NCBI GenBank assembly: GCA_944989445.1
Contig: CALYLW010000018.1
Coordinates: 2,212,430-2,276,429, forward strand
Direction: 5' to 3'
Length of the DNA stretch: 64,000 nt
Source: Ampullaceana balthica
Lineage: Eukaryota; Mollusca; Gastropoda; Lymnaeidae
Shown here: in pieces, positions 47,683 to 59,975 of the stretch
Position numbering within the stretch: the stretch's first letter is position 1
Layout of the letters: every line of letters begins with the position of its first letter
Notes under the pieces: generated by a model
Told to the model about the DNA's origin: nothing
The model's database searches: none
Seen by the model: only the letters and a program-made list of their open reading frames with translations
Position numbers and translations under genes: made by a program

Positions 47683-47893
47683 CAGTGGTGGCCAACCTTT
47701 TTGGAGCCGCGTGCCCAAAATTCAACAAAAACCAACTTTTTTTTATTTACAGCAAAGTGCCAACACTCCAATGAAACCCGAAAATGGGGGTTTGGCTTAG
47801 CTGGTTTATTTAAGGAAATATTTTATTCGCGTGCCGACTGATGAGGCTCTGCGTGCCGACTGTGGCATGCATGCCATATGTTCGCCATCACTG
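47683..47893. mobile_element. hAT-type MITE, complete (211 bp)
   Basis: Begins cagtggtggccaacc and ends gttcgccatcactg (inverted). It is flanked by tcctagct (47675-47682) and tcctagat (47894-47901), an 8-bp duplication with one mismatch. It contains an internal repeat of gcgtgccgactg. Truncated relative at 36529-36693. Confidence 0.88.
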
Positions 47894-47901
47894 TCCTAGA
47901 T

Positions 47902-49238
47902 GGACACCTGACCCCCAGGAGATAACTGATGTTGCTTTCATTAGTTTGAAAAAATAATATTTTACTATGAGGACACATCATGGATAATTTTTTATTTTTA
48001 ATTACAAGAGTGAATGACAGCTAAGCATTTGAGGAGGAAACAGAAAATATGAGTGAGGCTGTTAAAATAAGGGATTTTTAGATAAGGGGATGATTCAGCA
48101 AATGAATAGGGGTGGCAACAGAAGAATCCTCAAAATATACAACAATTTGCAAAAGCAAATTTTTTGCAACAATTATCTAACATAATTAATTACATTGGAG
48201 ACATATATATCTGTTTATGCCAATATTAAAAGATATGTTTACATAAAAAGTACAAATCATATGCAAACATTAAAAAAAAACCCCCATTTCATATGACATT
48301 TTGTTCCAAGAATTCAGCTGTGGATTTATTTTGCAATGAAATGAAGATGTAAATAAGTCACCTCTTGTGTGTTTTTGAGAAAAGTTTTTTTTGTTTTCAC
48401 CTTACAATGAACGGAACGTGCTAGACTTCACTAACACCACATTTCAATGACTTATATTAATATGTGCACACACTTATTAATATTAGATTTACAAAGGGTC
48501 TTGAATGTTATAATAGCAATAAAAATTAGAAATGCACTGCTTCTGATTATAACATTGCCTGCCAGCACTAAACAGGATATATTTACCAGTATAATAGCTT
48601 AGAAATATATCCATTTCAATACCAGCATTGAATTATCATATTTTGTAACACTAAATTAAACTTCATTTTTAAAAATATTTTCTCCCTGTTACCTGAAAGA
48701 ATTATCTGTAAAACAACACATTTAATACCTTATCTTTTAAAACGTATCTGGCTTTCAGATGTGCTCTGCGACTGTAGTAACTCCATCCACAGTATTAATA
48801 GTATTATGGCCTTGGACACCTAACACAACAATCATACATCAGACATCTATTTTATTTTTTACAGAGCTATTTATAAACAACAAAACTATATACACCTTAC
48901 AAGATTGTTGATCAAATAAAATTTTACATCGGCACCAAAGAAAAAAATTCCAATATATCTGCTGCCAATTAGACGCAGACACGAGCCAAGACTTTATAGT
49001 TTTATAGAACCATCAGAGCAACACTTTGATTAGTTACACAGTTAGGAATTTAGGAAATGAGGATTGGTTTTATTTCTATGCCAACAGATGTAGGAAAACT
49101 TGCATATAAGCTGACCAATTGCAAATCTGGTTTAACCATAACATAAGTGCCATTTAGACTTGAAAAGTATTATTTGTGATCACATCACCAATATGTTGGT
49201 TTTAATCATTTAATGACATCTCCCACTTACTTTTATAA
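47902..49238. other. Intergenic sequence, nothing recognised
   Basis: AT-rich; no supported gene or array. Confidence 0.5.
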
Positions 49239-49899
49239 GTTAAGACATGTGTTGTTATCAAAATATGAGTTAAGACATGAGTTTTTATCAAAATATGAGT
49301 TAAGACATGTGTTGTTATCAAAATATGAGTTAAGACATGTGTTGTTATCAAAACATGAGTTAAGACATGTGTTGTTATCAAAACATGAGTTAAGACATGT
49401 GTTTTTATCAAAACATGAGTTAAGACATGTGTTTTTATCAAAATATGAGTTAAAGACATGTGTTGTTATCAAAATATGAGTTAAGACATGTGTTGTTATC
49501 AAAACATGAGTTAAGACATGTGTTGTTATCAAAACATGAGTTAAGACATGTGTTGTTATCAAAACATGAGTTAAGACATGTGTTTTTATCAAAATATGAG
49601 TTAAGACATGTGTTGTTATCAAAACATGAGTTAAGACATGTGTTGTTATCAAAATATGAGTTAAGACATGTGTTGTTATCAAAACATTAGTTAAGACATG
49701 TGTTGTTATCAAAACATGAGTTAAGACATGTGTTGTTATCAAAACATGAGTTAAGACATGTGTTGTTATCAAAATATGAGTTAAGACATGTGTTTTTATC
49801 AAAACATGAGTTGAGACATGTGTTGTTATCAAAACATGAGTTAAGACGTGTGTTTTTATCAAAATATGAGTTAAGACATGTGTTGTTATCAAAACATGA
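49239..49899. repeat. 30-bp minisatellite
   Basis: Twenty-two highly uniform 30-bp units (ttaagacatgtgttgttatc ...) with two diagnostic variable sites (gttgtt/gttttt and aatatg/aacatg). One unit has an extra A near 49453, which shifts the frame. Open on both strands owing to the period. Confidence 0.97.
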
Positions 49900-50123
49900 G
49901 ATTTATAATGATTTCATTTTCTGAAATCAGCTTAAATTGTTTATTTGGTTTTAGTTGTTGTTTTTTTAAGTTAACTTAGTAAAACTGCTGCTTGTTAGTT
50001 CTTACAGTAAAGCAATTGAACACAATAAAGAAGTAAAAATAACCAATGCTGATGGTGGTTTGTTTTATTGTTCATAAATATTGGACACAGGTTGCTTGCA
50101 GGGTGACTGTCAAAAAGATGTAG

Positions 50124-50217
50124 GAAGGATTCATAGTCACGGCTGATTACTCAACAAGGATTCATAGTCACAGCTGATTACTCAACAAGGATTCATAGTC
50201 ACAGCTGATTACTCAGC
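50124..50217. repeat. 31-bp repeat, three copies
   Basis: Three units containing aaggattcatagtcacagct. Confidence 0.92.
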
Positions 50218-50310
50218 TCCATTTCAAACAAGGCTTGAACCAACCCCTCCCACTCCTGACCCCTAAACCTTCTTTTCACACCACCCCCCTCCTGTAATAA
50301 TTACTTACAT

Positions 50311-50613
50311 CAGTGCTTCTCAAAGTGATCGTCCGCGGACCGGTGCCGGTCCGTGGGCCATCCCCTGCTGGTCCGCAGAAGTTATCAAGAAAGGACAGAA
50401 AAATATAATTATAATCCTTTATTTGCAACCATTAATACTAATACTAACCATATAGAATGTCATTTTTTGTTAATAAACACCTAAAATGAAACAAATAAAA
50501 TAAAATAAATAACATTTCATTAACACTCAGTACAGTGAAAATAGTTAACTGGTCCTTGGTGAAATGGAAAAATTCCTGCCGGTCCACCATACTAAAAAGT
50601 TTGAGAAGCACTG
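50311..50613. mobile_element. hAT-type MITE, complete (303 bp)
   Basis: Begins cagtgcttctcaaa and ends tttgagaagcactg, a perfect inverted pair. It is flanked by a perfect 8-bp duplication acttacat (50303-50310 and 50614-50621). The left part carries gtccgcggaccggtgccgg, a strong internal palindrome. The clean duplication suggests a recent insertion. Confidence 0.93.
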
Positions 50614-50621
50614 ACTTACAT

Positions 50622-53489
50622 TATATTATGCACTAGAATTCAAATTTTTTATTTAAAAAATTCCACTCCCACCCAACTGAAAAAAAATTAAAATAACTAC
50701 ATATTCATATATACATACGTTACATTCTGTTATATAGTGATCAAAACAGAAATGAGTCCGCCTTGTGAGAGCAAGAGAGATTTAATTCTCCATTGTCAGT
50801 GCTTCATGCATGCATCTATCACATCTTCACAAGACGCAGTTTACCTTGTAAACTTACTATTTTAAAAGTTGACACAAACTTAAGCACTAACATCACCCTC
50901 CCTCCTTTTCCCCATTCTCTTCTACTTCTTGAATTAGTCATACCAGAGTCATATCTGTATGGAGTACTCAGACTATTTCTAGACAAACTTACACTTTCCC
51001 ATAGCACTGCATTTTTCTACAAATTTTTTGGGTAGCAAGTTAAAAAAAAATATCTTGCAGGAATCCAGACAGACCTGTTAACAAAAAAAAATGCATAGTC
51101 CTTATTTCTGTGTTGCAGAAGAAAACAAAACTGTTGTTGAAGAATGGTTTCAAAACAGATAATTCTGAAAAAGAATTGTGGGAAATATTAAAATATGAAA
51201 TTAAAGGGCAATTCAGCAGAAACTGACTATTGATAATATCAATTATTGATATACTACAGACAAATTTCAGAGTTTTTTCTCCTTGAACCTGGAAACAGTA
51301 TCATAAAAATTTTCATTATGTGAAGTTGTCAACAACAAATTCAGTACAGGGTTTATAAGAAATGCAAACAAATCCTATAAACATCAACTTATTACAATTT
51401 AAATTTTGATGTATTATCCTGGCTTTAGGGTAATGAGATATTTAGATATCTAGTTCCTGCAACACTTACAGAATTTTAATACAAAATCATCGAGGGGAAT
51501 AAATAAGACCAAATAATTTTTCTTATTACAGGTCAAGATTACTAAAATTTGAACCAAACTGCATAAGCAAATTCAAAGTGTGCAACATTTGATACCAACA
51601 ACTCTTGAGATTCTGGTGAGAATCTGACTTGTGAAATTGAAATAGGACAAAATATTTATTTGGTGACAATGTAAAGACAATTTACTTTTCACTCTTTGAC
51701 CACCTGAAACTAGACAAGAAAATGCAAAACAATAAAGTCTTAAATTCTCTATGCTAAACATCAATTGCATTGTAGTTAATTATAACTAAACTTTACACTC
51801 TCATTTTTTTATTTTAAATACAAGGGTTATGAAAATGTACATCATTAATTAAGGATTTAAAAACCATTATTCACAAATCAACATTACTGATATTTCACAC
51901 ATTACTTACATTTCATGGCACAAAATTTAAAAGTTATCATTAATTCAGAATGAATACATACAGTTTACAAATGTTCTTATTGCATATCAAAGATTTAAAG
52001 TGCATTTCCTTGCAACCACAAGCAACCAAATATGATAAACATTTATAATTCTAATAATTATAAACATTCAACAACAACAACAAAAATTGAGGAACAACTG
52101 GAAATGATATTTTGGAGCATCAGACTGATCAGAAATATCTCATTGAAAAAGAGTATAACATCAACAAGGGTAACAAGCCCAGCCCAGTCTGAGTATGATG
52201 CCCTTTAAGAAGATCAGCCGCCTTAAGGGTCTCTCAATAAAGCTGTTACAGTTACTAAAACTGAGGTTACAGTTAAAGTGAAGCAATCTTCTCACACTTT
52301 AAAATATTGAGGGGGGGAAGGGGGGGGGGTGTAAAAAATTTTTTTAAAAATTGCTAGATTTAAAAGTATTGTGGAAGACAAAATTAACCACTTGTGGGAA
52401 TTAGAGTCGGTAATCAGAAGAAAAAAAATCTTTTTTTAAATTTCTGGTTTGTAAGCCCATCAACTATCTAAGTGCTGCACGGTTCAATGTTACCGCTGTA
52501 TTTCTCTAAACACTTTACGTTATCCAGACATAAGAAGCTTTTCCTTAGGACAGAAAATATACTTTCCACTAACAAAATTTTGCAAAAATATTTTAATAGA
52601 CAAAAGGAAGCACTGGATCTCAAGCTTTTTAAAAAAAAATACTAGTACAATGTATAATAGTACATTGTATATATAAAAATCAGACTCTTGTTTTTGGAGA
52701 AATAGAGAATTAATTTAGTGATTCATTTAATTTGACAACAGATGTCACTGGGCAAAATAATATTTTAACGTATTTTTAAGTACACATTCTTTAAGTTTAA
52801 ATGAAAACAGATTTTTTTCTTTTAAAAAATAAAATTCACTATTATCATCAAAGAGCTAATAAAGTAATGTTTGACATGTATTTTAACAAATTTTGTTTAT
52901 AAGCTGGAATGCAGACAAACAAATATGTCATTAGAAATGAAATATTAAGTTTAGTAAGGCAACAAGTTGATTTGAACACGTTTGTTCATTCATGAGTCGC
53001 CCCCTCCCATAAGAAATAGCACCAGAATGTAACAATGTGGGACACATGGTTCTGTGATGTACTGGCCATTCAAAAATCATTGACCCATGCTAGCCTAAAA
53101 TATTTTGGTTACAAATTACAGCACTTGGGCGGTTAAAACCTAATGGTTGTTAATGTAATTCACAGGATACAAAAATGAAACACTCAAATGGAAGTATTTA
53201 TTACTGCACTCTATTTTTAGTAAAAGTGCACTATATTTACAAAACTAATGACATCATATGAGCCATGTACAAATTTAATAAACATCAAATTTTATAGAAA
53301 AACAATCAATTTTTTGTGTCATAGAAAACTAGAACAACACTCAACAATATTCCTGTATTACTGTGACTTTAAAGATTAATTTGAAAAGTTTTCTTAGTGG
53401 TCTCCTACATCTCACCAATGAAACTGGAGCAGAAATTAAATGATTCAACTGATTTATTTCTTTTAAATAAAACTTGATTCTGATTTTTC
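50622..53489. other. Downstream flank of the EDEM3-like gene, nothing recognised
   Basis: AT-rich, apart from a G-run near 52313-52329. The right part may be 3' UTR of the EDEM3-like gene. No other coding signal. Confidence 0.5.
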
Positions 53490-53495
53490 TTTATT
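53490..53495 (-). promoter_or_regulatory. Candidate polyadenylation signal for the EDEM3-like gene
   Basis: First AATAAA (TTTATT on the plus strand) after the EDEM3 stop, about 275 bp downstream. Another lies at 53453-53458. In AT-rich sequence such hexamers occur by chance, so the true site is uncertain. Confidence 0.3.
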
Positions 53496-53769
53496 GAAAC
53501 ATAATGCAGCTTTTATCATCATCTACTTAAAACAAGCCACAGCAACTCGTGGTTATTTCCGTCACATTTCTCAAGACTTCAATGACCAATGAACATCATG
53601 CCAGCCATAAAGTAATTAAAACAGAAAGATATGAACCAACTGGGTAAGATCGCTCTAAAGCCTGAGATTGGTGGAATTTATGTAAAGGTCTCGTCACAAC
53701 TTTAATTTCAGGGCATTTGGGATAATTGTTTATCACATAAATACGTTCACACTTACAGATTTGTTAAAT

Positions 53770-54911
53770 TTACAGCTCATCATTTGTCTTAGTCACTGTT
53801 TCCTCCAACGATTCACTCGTTGAGTGCTGCACCGGTGAGGATGATGCTGTATTATGCTGTTGTATACTATCTGCACTGTGAGCACTGAAATCCTTCTGTA
53901 AACTCTCCTCAAATTGCTGCCTGACTTGATTGATGGATGGCGGCCCATCCTGAATGTCATCTGCTGGGGGTGCAGGAAGATGGAAGCCCAACTCTTCGGT
54001 GGCCTGGTGGCTCTCTGGAAATATCTTTGTGTCGATGGAAGACTGCTCTGAGCTTGGAATGTTGGGCAGGTGTAACGAGTGTTCTGGGTGAACCAAATCC
54101 TCATGAGGCGGGGCGTCTGAGTCAGACGGGGCATGACTGACCTGCTCGGGGGTGGCGCTGGTTGCTGCCCCTTCCTCATTTTCTTTTTTAATCACCAAGG
54201 AAGACGTCACGCCGTCATAGGTCGGCAGACCAACCTGAGCATTGGTTGAGGGATGAGGAGACTCCCTGGGAGGATTTCCTTCGATGTGCTTGCTTTTACA
54301 TATGGGAACCTGAGCTCCGTCTGGGAGAGTGTGCTTCACAACGATCTTATTGACAAAGTCTTGCATCATCTCTAACGCCGTCTGGTCTATTCTGTCGATT
54401 GAAAAGAATGCAGACTCCATGAATCTTGCTATGGATTTCATGTAGTTGGAGGACTGCTCCAGCTGCTCAAAATTGGTCTGGTGCTGTATAGTATGGATCA
54501 CATCCAAGTACATCTCGTTGAGATTTGGCTTCTCTGAGCCTTTGAGTTTGTAGCACAGGATGAAAGTAAAGACCTTCGAGCCATCAGGCAAGGGCTCATA
54601 CTTCATAACCCGATGCTCTTGGTCAGAGTCGTCACCTATCTTGTTGGACACTTCAATGCTGAGGTGGATGTACTTTGTCCCGGCCTGGAGGTGGTACTGG
54701 TTGGAGGAAGTGTCCAAGAACTCATGGTGGTAGAAACCGTGATCGGCTTTAGACAATGGTGTCAACTGGTCAGCCTGCTGTGGCCAAGCAGAAGTGGTCT
54801 GAGTGGCAGGACTGTGGTCTTCAATGACTTGATCTTGAGTTTGAGCACCTGCTTCACTGGCGGACACAGGAGGAGGTTCAGGTTCACTGGCTTCTTTTGT
54901 TGTTGTGTCTT
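53770..54911 (-). CDS. EDEM3: EDEM3-like ER mannosidase, last coding exon (C-terminal tail, NDEL)
   Basis: Minus-strand terminal exon of 1142 bp. The acceptor atttag (54912-54917) supplies two bases that complete the phase-1 codon from the previous exon; the stop is TAA at 53770-53772. It begins EDTTTKEASEPEPPP and ends KTNDEL. The C-terminal NDEL is a KDEL-type ER-retrieval signal; vertebrate EDEM3 ends in KDEL. Residues ~60-210 look folded (FHHE-like start YHHEFLD, then VFTFILCYKLKG and FVNKIVVKHTLPDG), and the remainder is low-complexity and serine/proline/glutamate rich. I do not recognise the folded part as a named domain. A longer 3' UTR is expected to the left. Confidence 0.9.
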
Positions 54912-55348
54912 CTAAATATTGAACAACAAAAATATAGTAATATTAATTGCAATTTGGACTTACAAACACTAAAAATGAAACAATGGAATTGTAGTCAGTT
55001 AATCATTTACAATTTCTTTTCCAGATTAAACAAATAATGGTGGAAAATATTATTGTGATTATATTTATTAGCTAAATTTCAATAGTGATATATAAACTGT
55101 GTTAATTTTATTTTAACACAGACTCATGACAACTTCTGAACATATCCACAGAAAGTGGTCAATGAAAAGATAAAAATCAATACCTTGGTGCACAGGATGT
55201 AGGTTATAACATACTGATGCTATTTTAAAATTATTCCCAACCAATAAACTCTTGACAAAATGATTTACAATTTAATTCCTTCTGTGGTACCAATCTCAGC
55301 TCCCTTGAGGGAACATTTCTTGGATAATGTCAAAACAAGGCCACTCAC

Positions 55349-56400
55349 CGATTTTGGCCGCTAGCTCCACTAATAAATCTGGGTATCCATTGAGGGTCTC
55401 AAACAGATCCTGGCCCTGCTTCCAGAAGAGGAAAACCATCGGTATGGTCACGTCATTGGTGCCATCACCTGACATAGCAAAGAGGCTGAGAACATCACTT
55501 GAGGACCCCTGAGCCTGGTCAAACACAATCCCACCGACTGCCCCGCTCTTCTGGAGACTCCTGGCCTTGTCCACAAACATGCAGTCCCCACGTTCCACAA
55601 CGACAACCTTCCCGCGGAGCTCATCGGCATTTTCAATGTTTGCGCACCCTTTGAACGGCCTGGCCACGGCCAGCTGACCCCGGACCGGAGGGTTTTTGTT
55701 GAGGTCGTATCCGAACTGGGCCGGGCCTGCGCGGAACACAACCCCGCCGTTGAAGGGTTCAGACAAGAGGCGGATGTACATCGGCTCGTGCTGGCTCTCC
55801 AGCTGCTGGGCCTGGCTTATGCTGATCATCTCCTGCATGAACTCAAGACCAGCATCGGCGTAGGCTTGAGACAGTGCCTCAGACGCTGTGTGCAGCAACT
55901 GTATGCGCCCATCCGGCATGGTTGCGATCCTGATCCCCATGTGGTGCAACAGCTCCAAGTGCTCCTTATTGCCAGCGACAAACTCGGCGGCCCTCAACCT
56001 TGGCCGGTCAGTCTTGAGCTGGGGGTGCGTCCTGTCAACCAGGTCCCTGAGCTGGTGCCTGAGCCTGTGCGGGTAGCCCGGTCCCTCGGACAGCGTCACG
56101 TGATAGTTTCGACAAATTCCCCTCTCTTCGTCAAACTCCTCGTAGGCCTCGGGCTCCAGTCCCTCGTCGTCATCCGCGGCCTTGGCCATCTCTGCCACAG
56201 ACATCATGTCGAATTTGTAGATGTCCGGGTGGACTTTTGGACTGGTCTTCCATGAGTAGTTCCCCACTGACAGCGTTAAAGGAAGTAGGTGAGCTTCTGT
56301 TGTGAAAATGAAATCATCAATGTCCAACAGGACATCCTCCTTCTGGGAGAAGAGCAGGAACAAGTACTTGAAAGTCTCAGCCAACACAAACGAGTCCATC
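55349..56400 (-). CDS. EDEM3: EDEM3-like ER mannosidase, end of GH47 plus PA domain exon
   Basis: Minus-strand exon of 1052 bp. The acceptor is acctag (56401-56406) and the donor is gtgagt (55343-55348); it ends in phase 1. The first ~40 residues finish the GH47 domain and include FTTEAHLLPL; the Thr-Glu pair of this motif is the family's calcium/active-site-floor signature. A ~170-residue linker with an acidic stretch (ADDDEGLEPEAYEE) follows. The last ~130 residues form a protease-associated (PA) domain, with RGDCMFVDKARSLQKSGAV and GGIVFDQ. The PA domain is what separates EDEM3 from EDEM1 and EDEM2. Reading through the donor would add about 17 codons and stop near 55296, giving a hypothetical shorter form without the ER-retention tail. 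Confidence 0.95.
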
Positions 56401-56607
56401 CTAGGTAAAAAAAATTTGAGAGAAACTGATGAAGTAAAGAATGCAGGCGGACAGGAGTTTAATTAAAGTATTTACAAGCCGTATTGAAAAAAACATAATC
56501 AATTGGAGATGAAAAATATCATTAAAATATCATAAAAGTATCATCAAACCATCACTAAAATATTATTAAAATATTAAACTATCATTAAAATTTTAGGTCC
56601 AACTTAC

Positions 56608-56732
56608 TGGTCTTCGTGGGTTCCTTTCTTTAGGTCTTTGATGGCAGCATAGCCACACTTCACCCTGGCGTGCTCCTCCAGGTTTTCTAGAACTTTCTTC
56701 CCTACTTCAAGGTAATAGGGGTCAGCGGTCGC
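56608..56732 (-). CDS. EDEM3: EDEM3-like ER mannosidase, GH47 exon
   Basis: Minus-strand exon of 125 bp. The acceptor is ttcttcag (56733-56740) and the donor is gtaagt (56602-56607). It enters in phase 0 after ...FLYK and reads [14 protein letters not shown], then CGYAAIKD and HEDQ, ending two bases into a codon completed by the next exon. DPYYLEVG and GTHED are characteristic late GH47 motifs of EDEM3. A 6.9-kb intron full of transposons separates it from the upstream exon. Confidence 0.95.
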
Positions 56733-57690
56733 CTGAAGAAGAGTTTAAAAATAGAAAAAAGGGTTCATGCTATGAAATAACCTTGAACAATTTCCACCGG
56801 AATTTTAACAACAATACCTGTCATAACTATTATAATCTTAAATTAATCATCACAAGGTTCTTATTCTTATTATTTTTTAAAAAAACACCAAAAAACACAT
56901 CGTAAAACAGGCATGCTGTAAAAACATGGATTCTTACAACACTTGAGAGTTTTTTTCTTTATATGAGAAAAACGTCACATCATTTACATAACAAATTATA
57001 CGGACTATAATATAAAACAGTTTTTTCTTAGAAAAATTTACCTCCAAAACTCAGGTGCATCATATACTCAAAATTAATAAGTTAAAAATTAAAATTTTAT
57101 ATTTTAAAACATTTCCTTAAAAATTAAGGTACATCTTTATAGTCCTTAGCGTCTTTTAGTCAGTAAAAGAAGGTACATTAGACAAAGGAAGCTTTTGGGA
57201 CATCATCTATATATATAAAAATCAAAGTATGTATGTATGTATGTCTGTTATAGCTGACTAAACCATTCATCCGATCGCCATGAAACTTTTGGAGACTAAT
57301 TTCCTAATGTCCATTTCTTCGGGGCTGGGGGCCCAAAATGTCTTTTTTCATAAACGTTTACAATTTTATTCCCCATTTAATTATTAAAGATTTTGAGAAA
57401 TATAGATAATATATCCATTATAAAGTTGATTGAAATAAACAGGTGTTATTAACTTTTTATCTTGCACTAAATGGGCCCTGGGGCCCTTAATGTCCATTTT
57501 TGCTTAAATGAGCTTTATAAAAATTAGTTTACGCGCTAGCTACTGAATAAATGAATGGATCTTAACCAAATTTTGTATACAAAACCTTGGAGGCCCATAT
57601 TCAAATCACAAAGGGCACTCAGCATATAATGTTTATTTCTTCGGGGCTGGGGGCCCCAAATGTCTTTTTAAAAATATTTTAAAGATATTA

Positions 57691-59123
57691 CAGTCAAACC
57701 CACTCAGTTAGCTCGACCACCCTATTATGTTCACGTTTTTTATTGGAAACGCCAAATTCTCTCTTTGACTTAGCATTTTTTCATCGGCTAATTCGATTTT
57801 TCTAAGTCGCCGAAACCTAGTACCTCGAGCACAAAAGAGGGCCAAATTTGCAACTTAACTTGCGTAGCTCGATTTTCGTCGGTTGGCCTAGCAATGCACT
57901 CTGTCATTTTTAGTTCAAAACAGTGTTGACATCTCGCTTTTCTTCGAGACTTCTGGCTATTGTGTGATTCTACGAGATTTCAATGAAATTTATTGGATGT
58001 TTTGCCTGTGTGAATTATAATTCGACGTGTATCCATGGAGTATGTATTCACCCGAGTGGACAATCGCGTTAGAGGTCGTGAATCGTCATTATTTCGCAGT
58101 GCATGTTATATTATTATTAAACTTAATTCATTTTCTGATGCATTAATCATTTTATTTTTAAAGATAAACGAATATCTTTAGAAATGAAAATAAAGGTTTG
58201 TATCGAGAATCGACGGTGGTTTTTATATAATTAAATAAATTATTATTCTTTTAAAAGTTTGTTGCTGTTGCTTTGTTACCAGTAAGATACGTGACTGTGA
58301 CACTAACACGCGCGTGACGATGAAATGAAATCATTTCTGATAAGGAATGATTTTTTTTAAAATTCGCTTAGACTTATTTGCCGGCCAAGGTCTAACACAG
58401 TACACACAGCCCACAGCGTGCTGTGATCAACGGTCAAGGCCACAATAGTTTTATTTATATTACAAGTTTGATTGACTGAGGAAATTCGAGAACGTTCTGA
58501 TAGTTAAGTAACAGATATCCTGCATGTCAAAAGCATTAAACTTAAAATAACCATATTGATTTGTTTATTTGTATTTTAAATTCGCTGATACGACGGCAAA
58601 CGCGACTGTGACACGGCGAAGCGTAAACTTTGACCTTTTAGCGCATGCGCAGACAATTATAAACTGGTAACTTATTTTTCATTAAATGGAATCGAAACAT
58701 GACAGAGACGTAATCAAAGTCCTTTACTTCGGCATAAATATATATACATGTGTATATATATAAATTCCCAATTAGCCATAACTTTTCCTGACTTTCAAGG
58801 CCGAGAATTTATTTTTAAGAATTCCCGACTTTTTCCCGTTTTCCTGAGTGGGAACCATGGTTATATTTAAATTTTAAACGGTCCTTAAAAACGAACGGTC
58901 ATTACAACCTTAGGAAAGAGTGAAGAAATATTAGGGTTCCGATACGACTCCGATTAATCATCCCATCACTAATTAACGCTAACTAATTAATCATGTACAT
59001 AAAGAAATTTCAAGCACATGTTAATATTTTGCCGCCATATTGGTTTTCGTTTTAACTCGATCAACGGTTATCTCGAAGCCATTTTCCATACCCCAACGCC
59101 GTCGACTTAAGCGGTTTTGACTG
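57691..59123. mobile_element. pogo/Tigger-like (Tc1-mariner) non-autonomous element
   Basis: Ends cagtcaaacccactcagt and gcggttttgactg are inverted, flanked by TA on both sides (57689-57690 and 59124-59125). The CAGT start and TA target site are typical of pogo-type elements. 1433 bp; no transposase frame survives. Removing it restores the Helitron unit (agatatta + tttcccattc), as seen intact near 59590. Confidence 0.8.
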
Positions 59124-59975
59124 TATTTCCCATTCTTTTTTAACGATCTTTGTATATAAAAACTTAAAAGTCTATATATATATATATAACTATGGCGCAC
59201 TGAACTCCTAATGTCCTTTCTCTAGGGGATGGGGGCCCCAAATGTCTGTTTTTTTTACTAAACGTTTTATATTTTATTTACCATTCAATTTTTTAAGATC
59301 TTCAGAATTATAAATAAATGTATGCATTATGAAATTGATTGAAATTAAAATAGATTTAAAGAATAATCTTTTACATTGAATGGGCCCGGGGGCCCTAGAT
59401 CTCTTTTTTTGCTAATGTGAGATATATAAAAGTTAGTTTATGCGTTAGCTACGGAGTAAATGGATGGATTTTAACCAAAAATTTGTATACAAATACTAGG
59501 TAGGCCAAATTAAAATACTAAAGGGCACTGAACTTTTACTGTTTATTTCTCCGGGGGCCCCTAACGTCTTTTTTTCATATATTTTAAGATGTTATTTCCC
59601 ATTCCGTTTTTAACGATCGTGAGAAATATATCCTAGATGAACTTGAAATAAAATGAACAGCATTTTAAAATGTACATATTACACAGCATGGGCCAGGGGC
59701 CCCAAATTTTTTTTTGGGTTTTCTTTAAAATATTATTTCCCATTCAGTTTTTAACGATCTTGAGAAACTATCCATGATGAATCTGAATTTAAATGAAGAG
59801 GTTTTCGAAATGTACATCTTGATCCAAAAGGGCCCTGCGGCCCCTTAATGTATTTTGTCCTTAAATTAGCTATATAAAAATTAGTTTAATCGTTGGATAA
59901 TGAGAAAATAAATGGATTTTGATCAAACGTGGTATATAGAAACTTAAGAGCCTATATTAAATTACTATTGGGCAC

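Noticed and set aside
49202..49924. A 219-codon minus frame and several plus frames in the 30-bp array
   Set aside because: Period divisible by three with no stop; an artefact of the repeat.
56995..57150. Possible small MITE with tacggactataa / tatagtccttag ends
   Set aside because: The inverted match is short and imperfect and no target duplication was seen.
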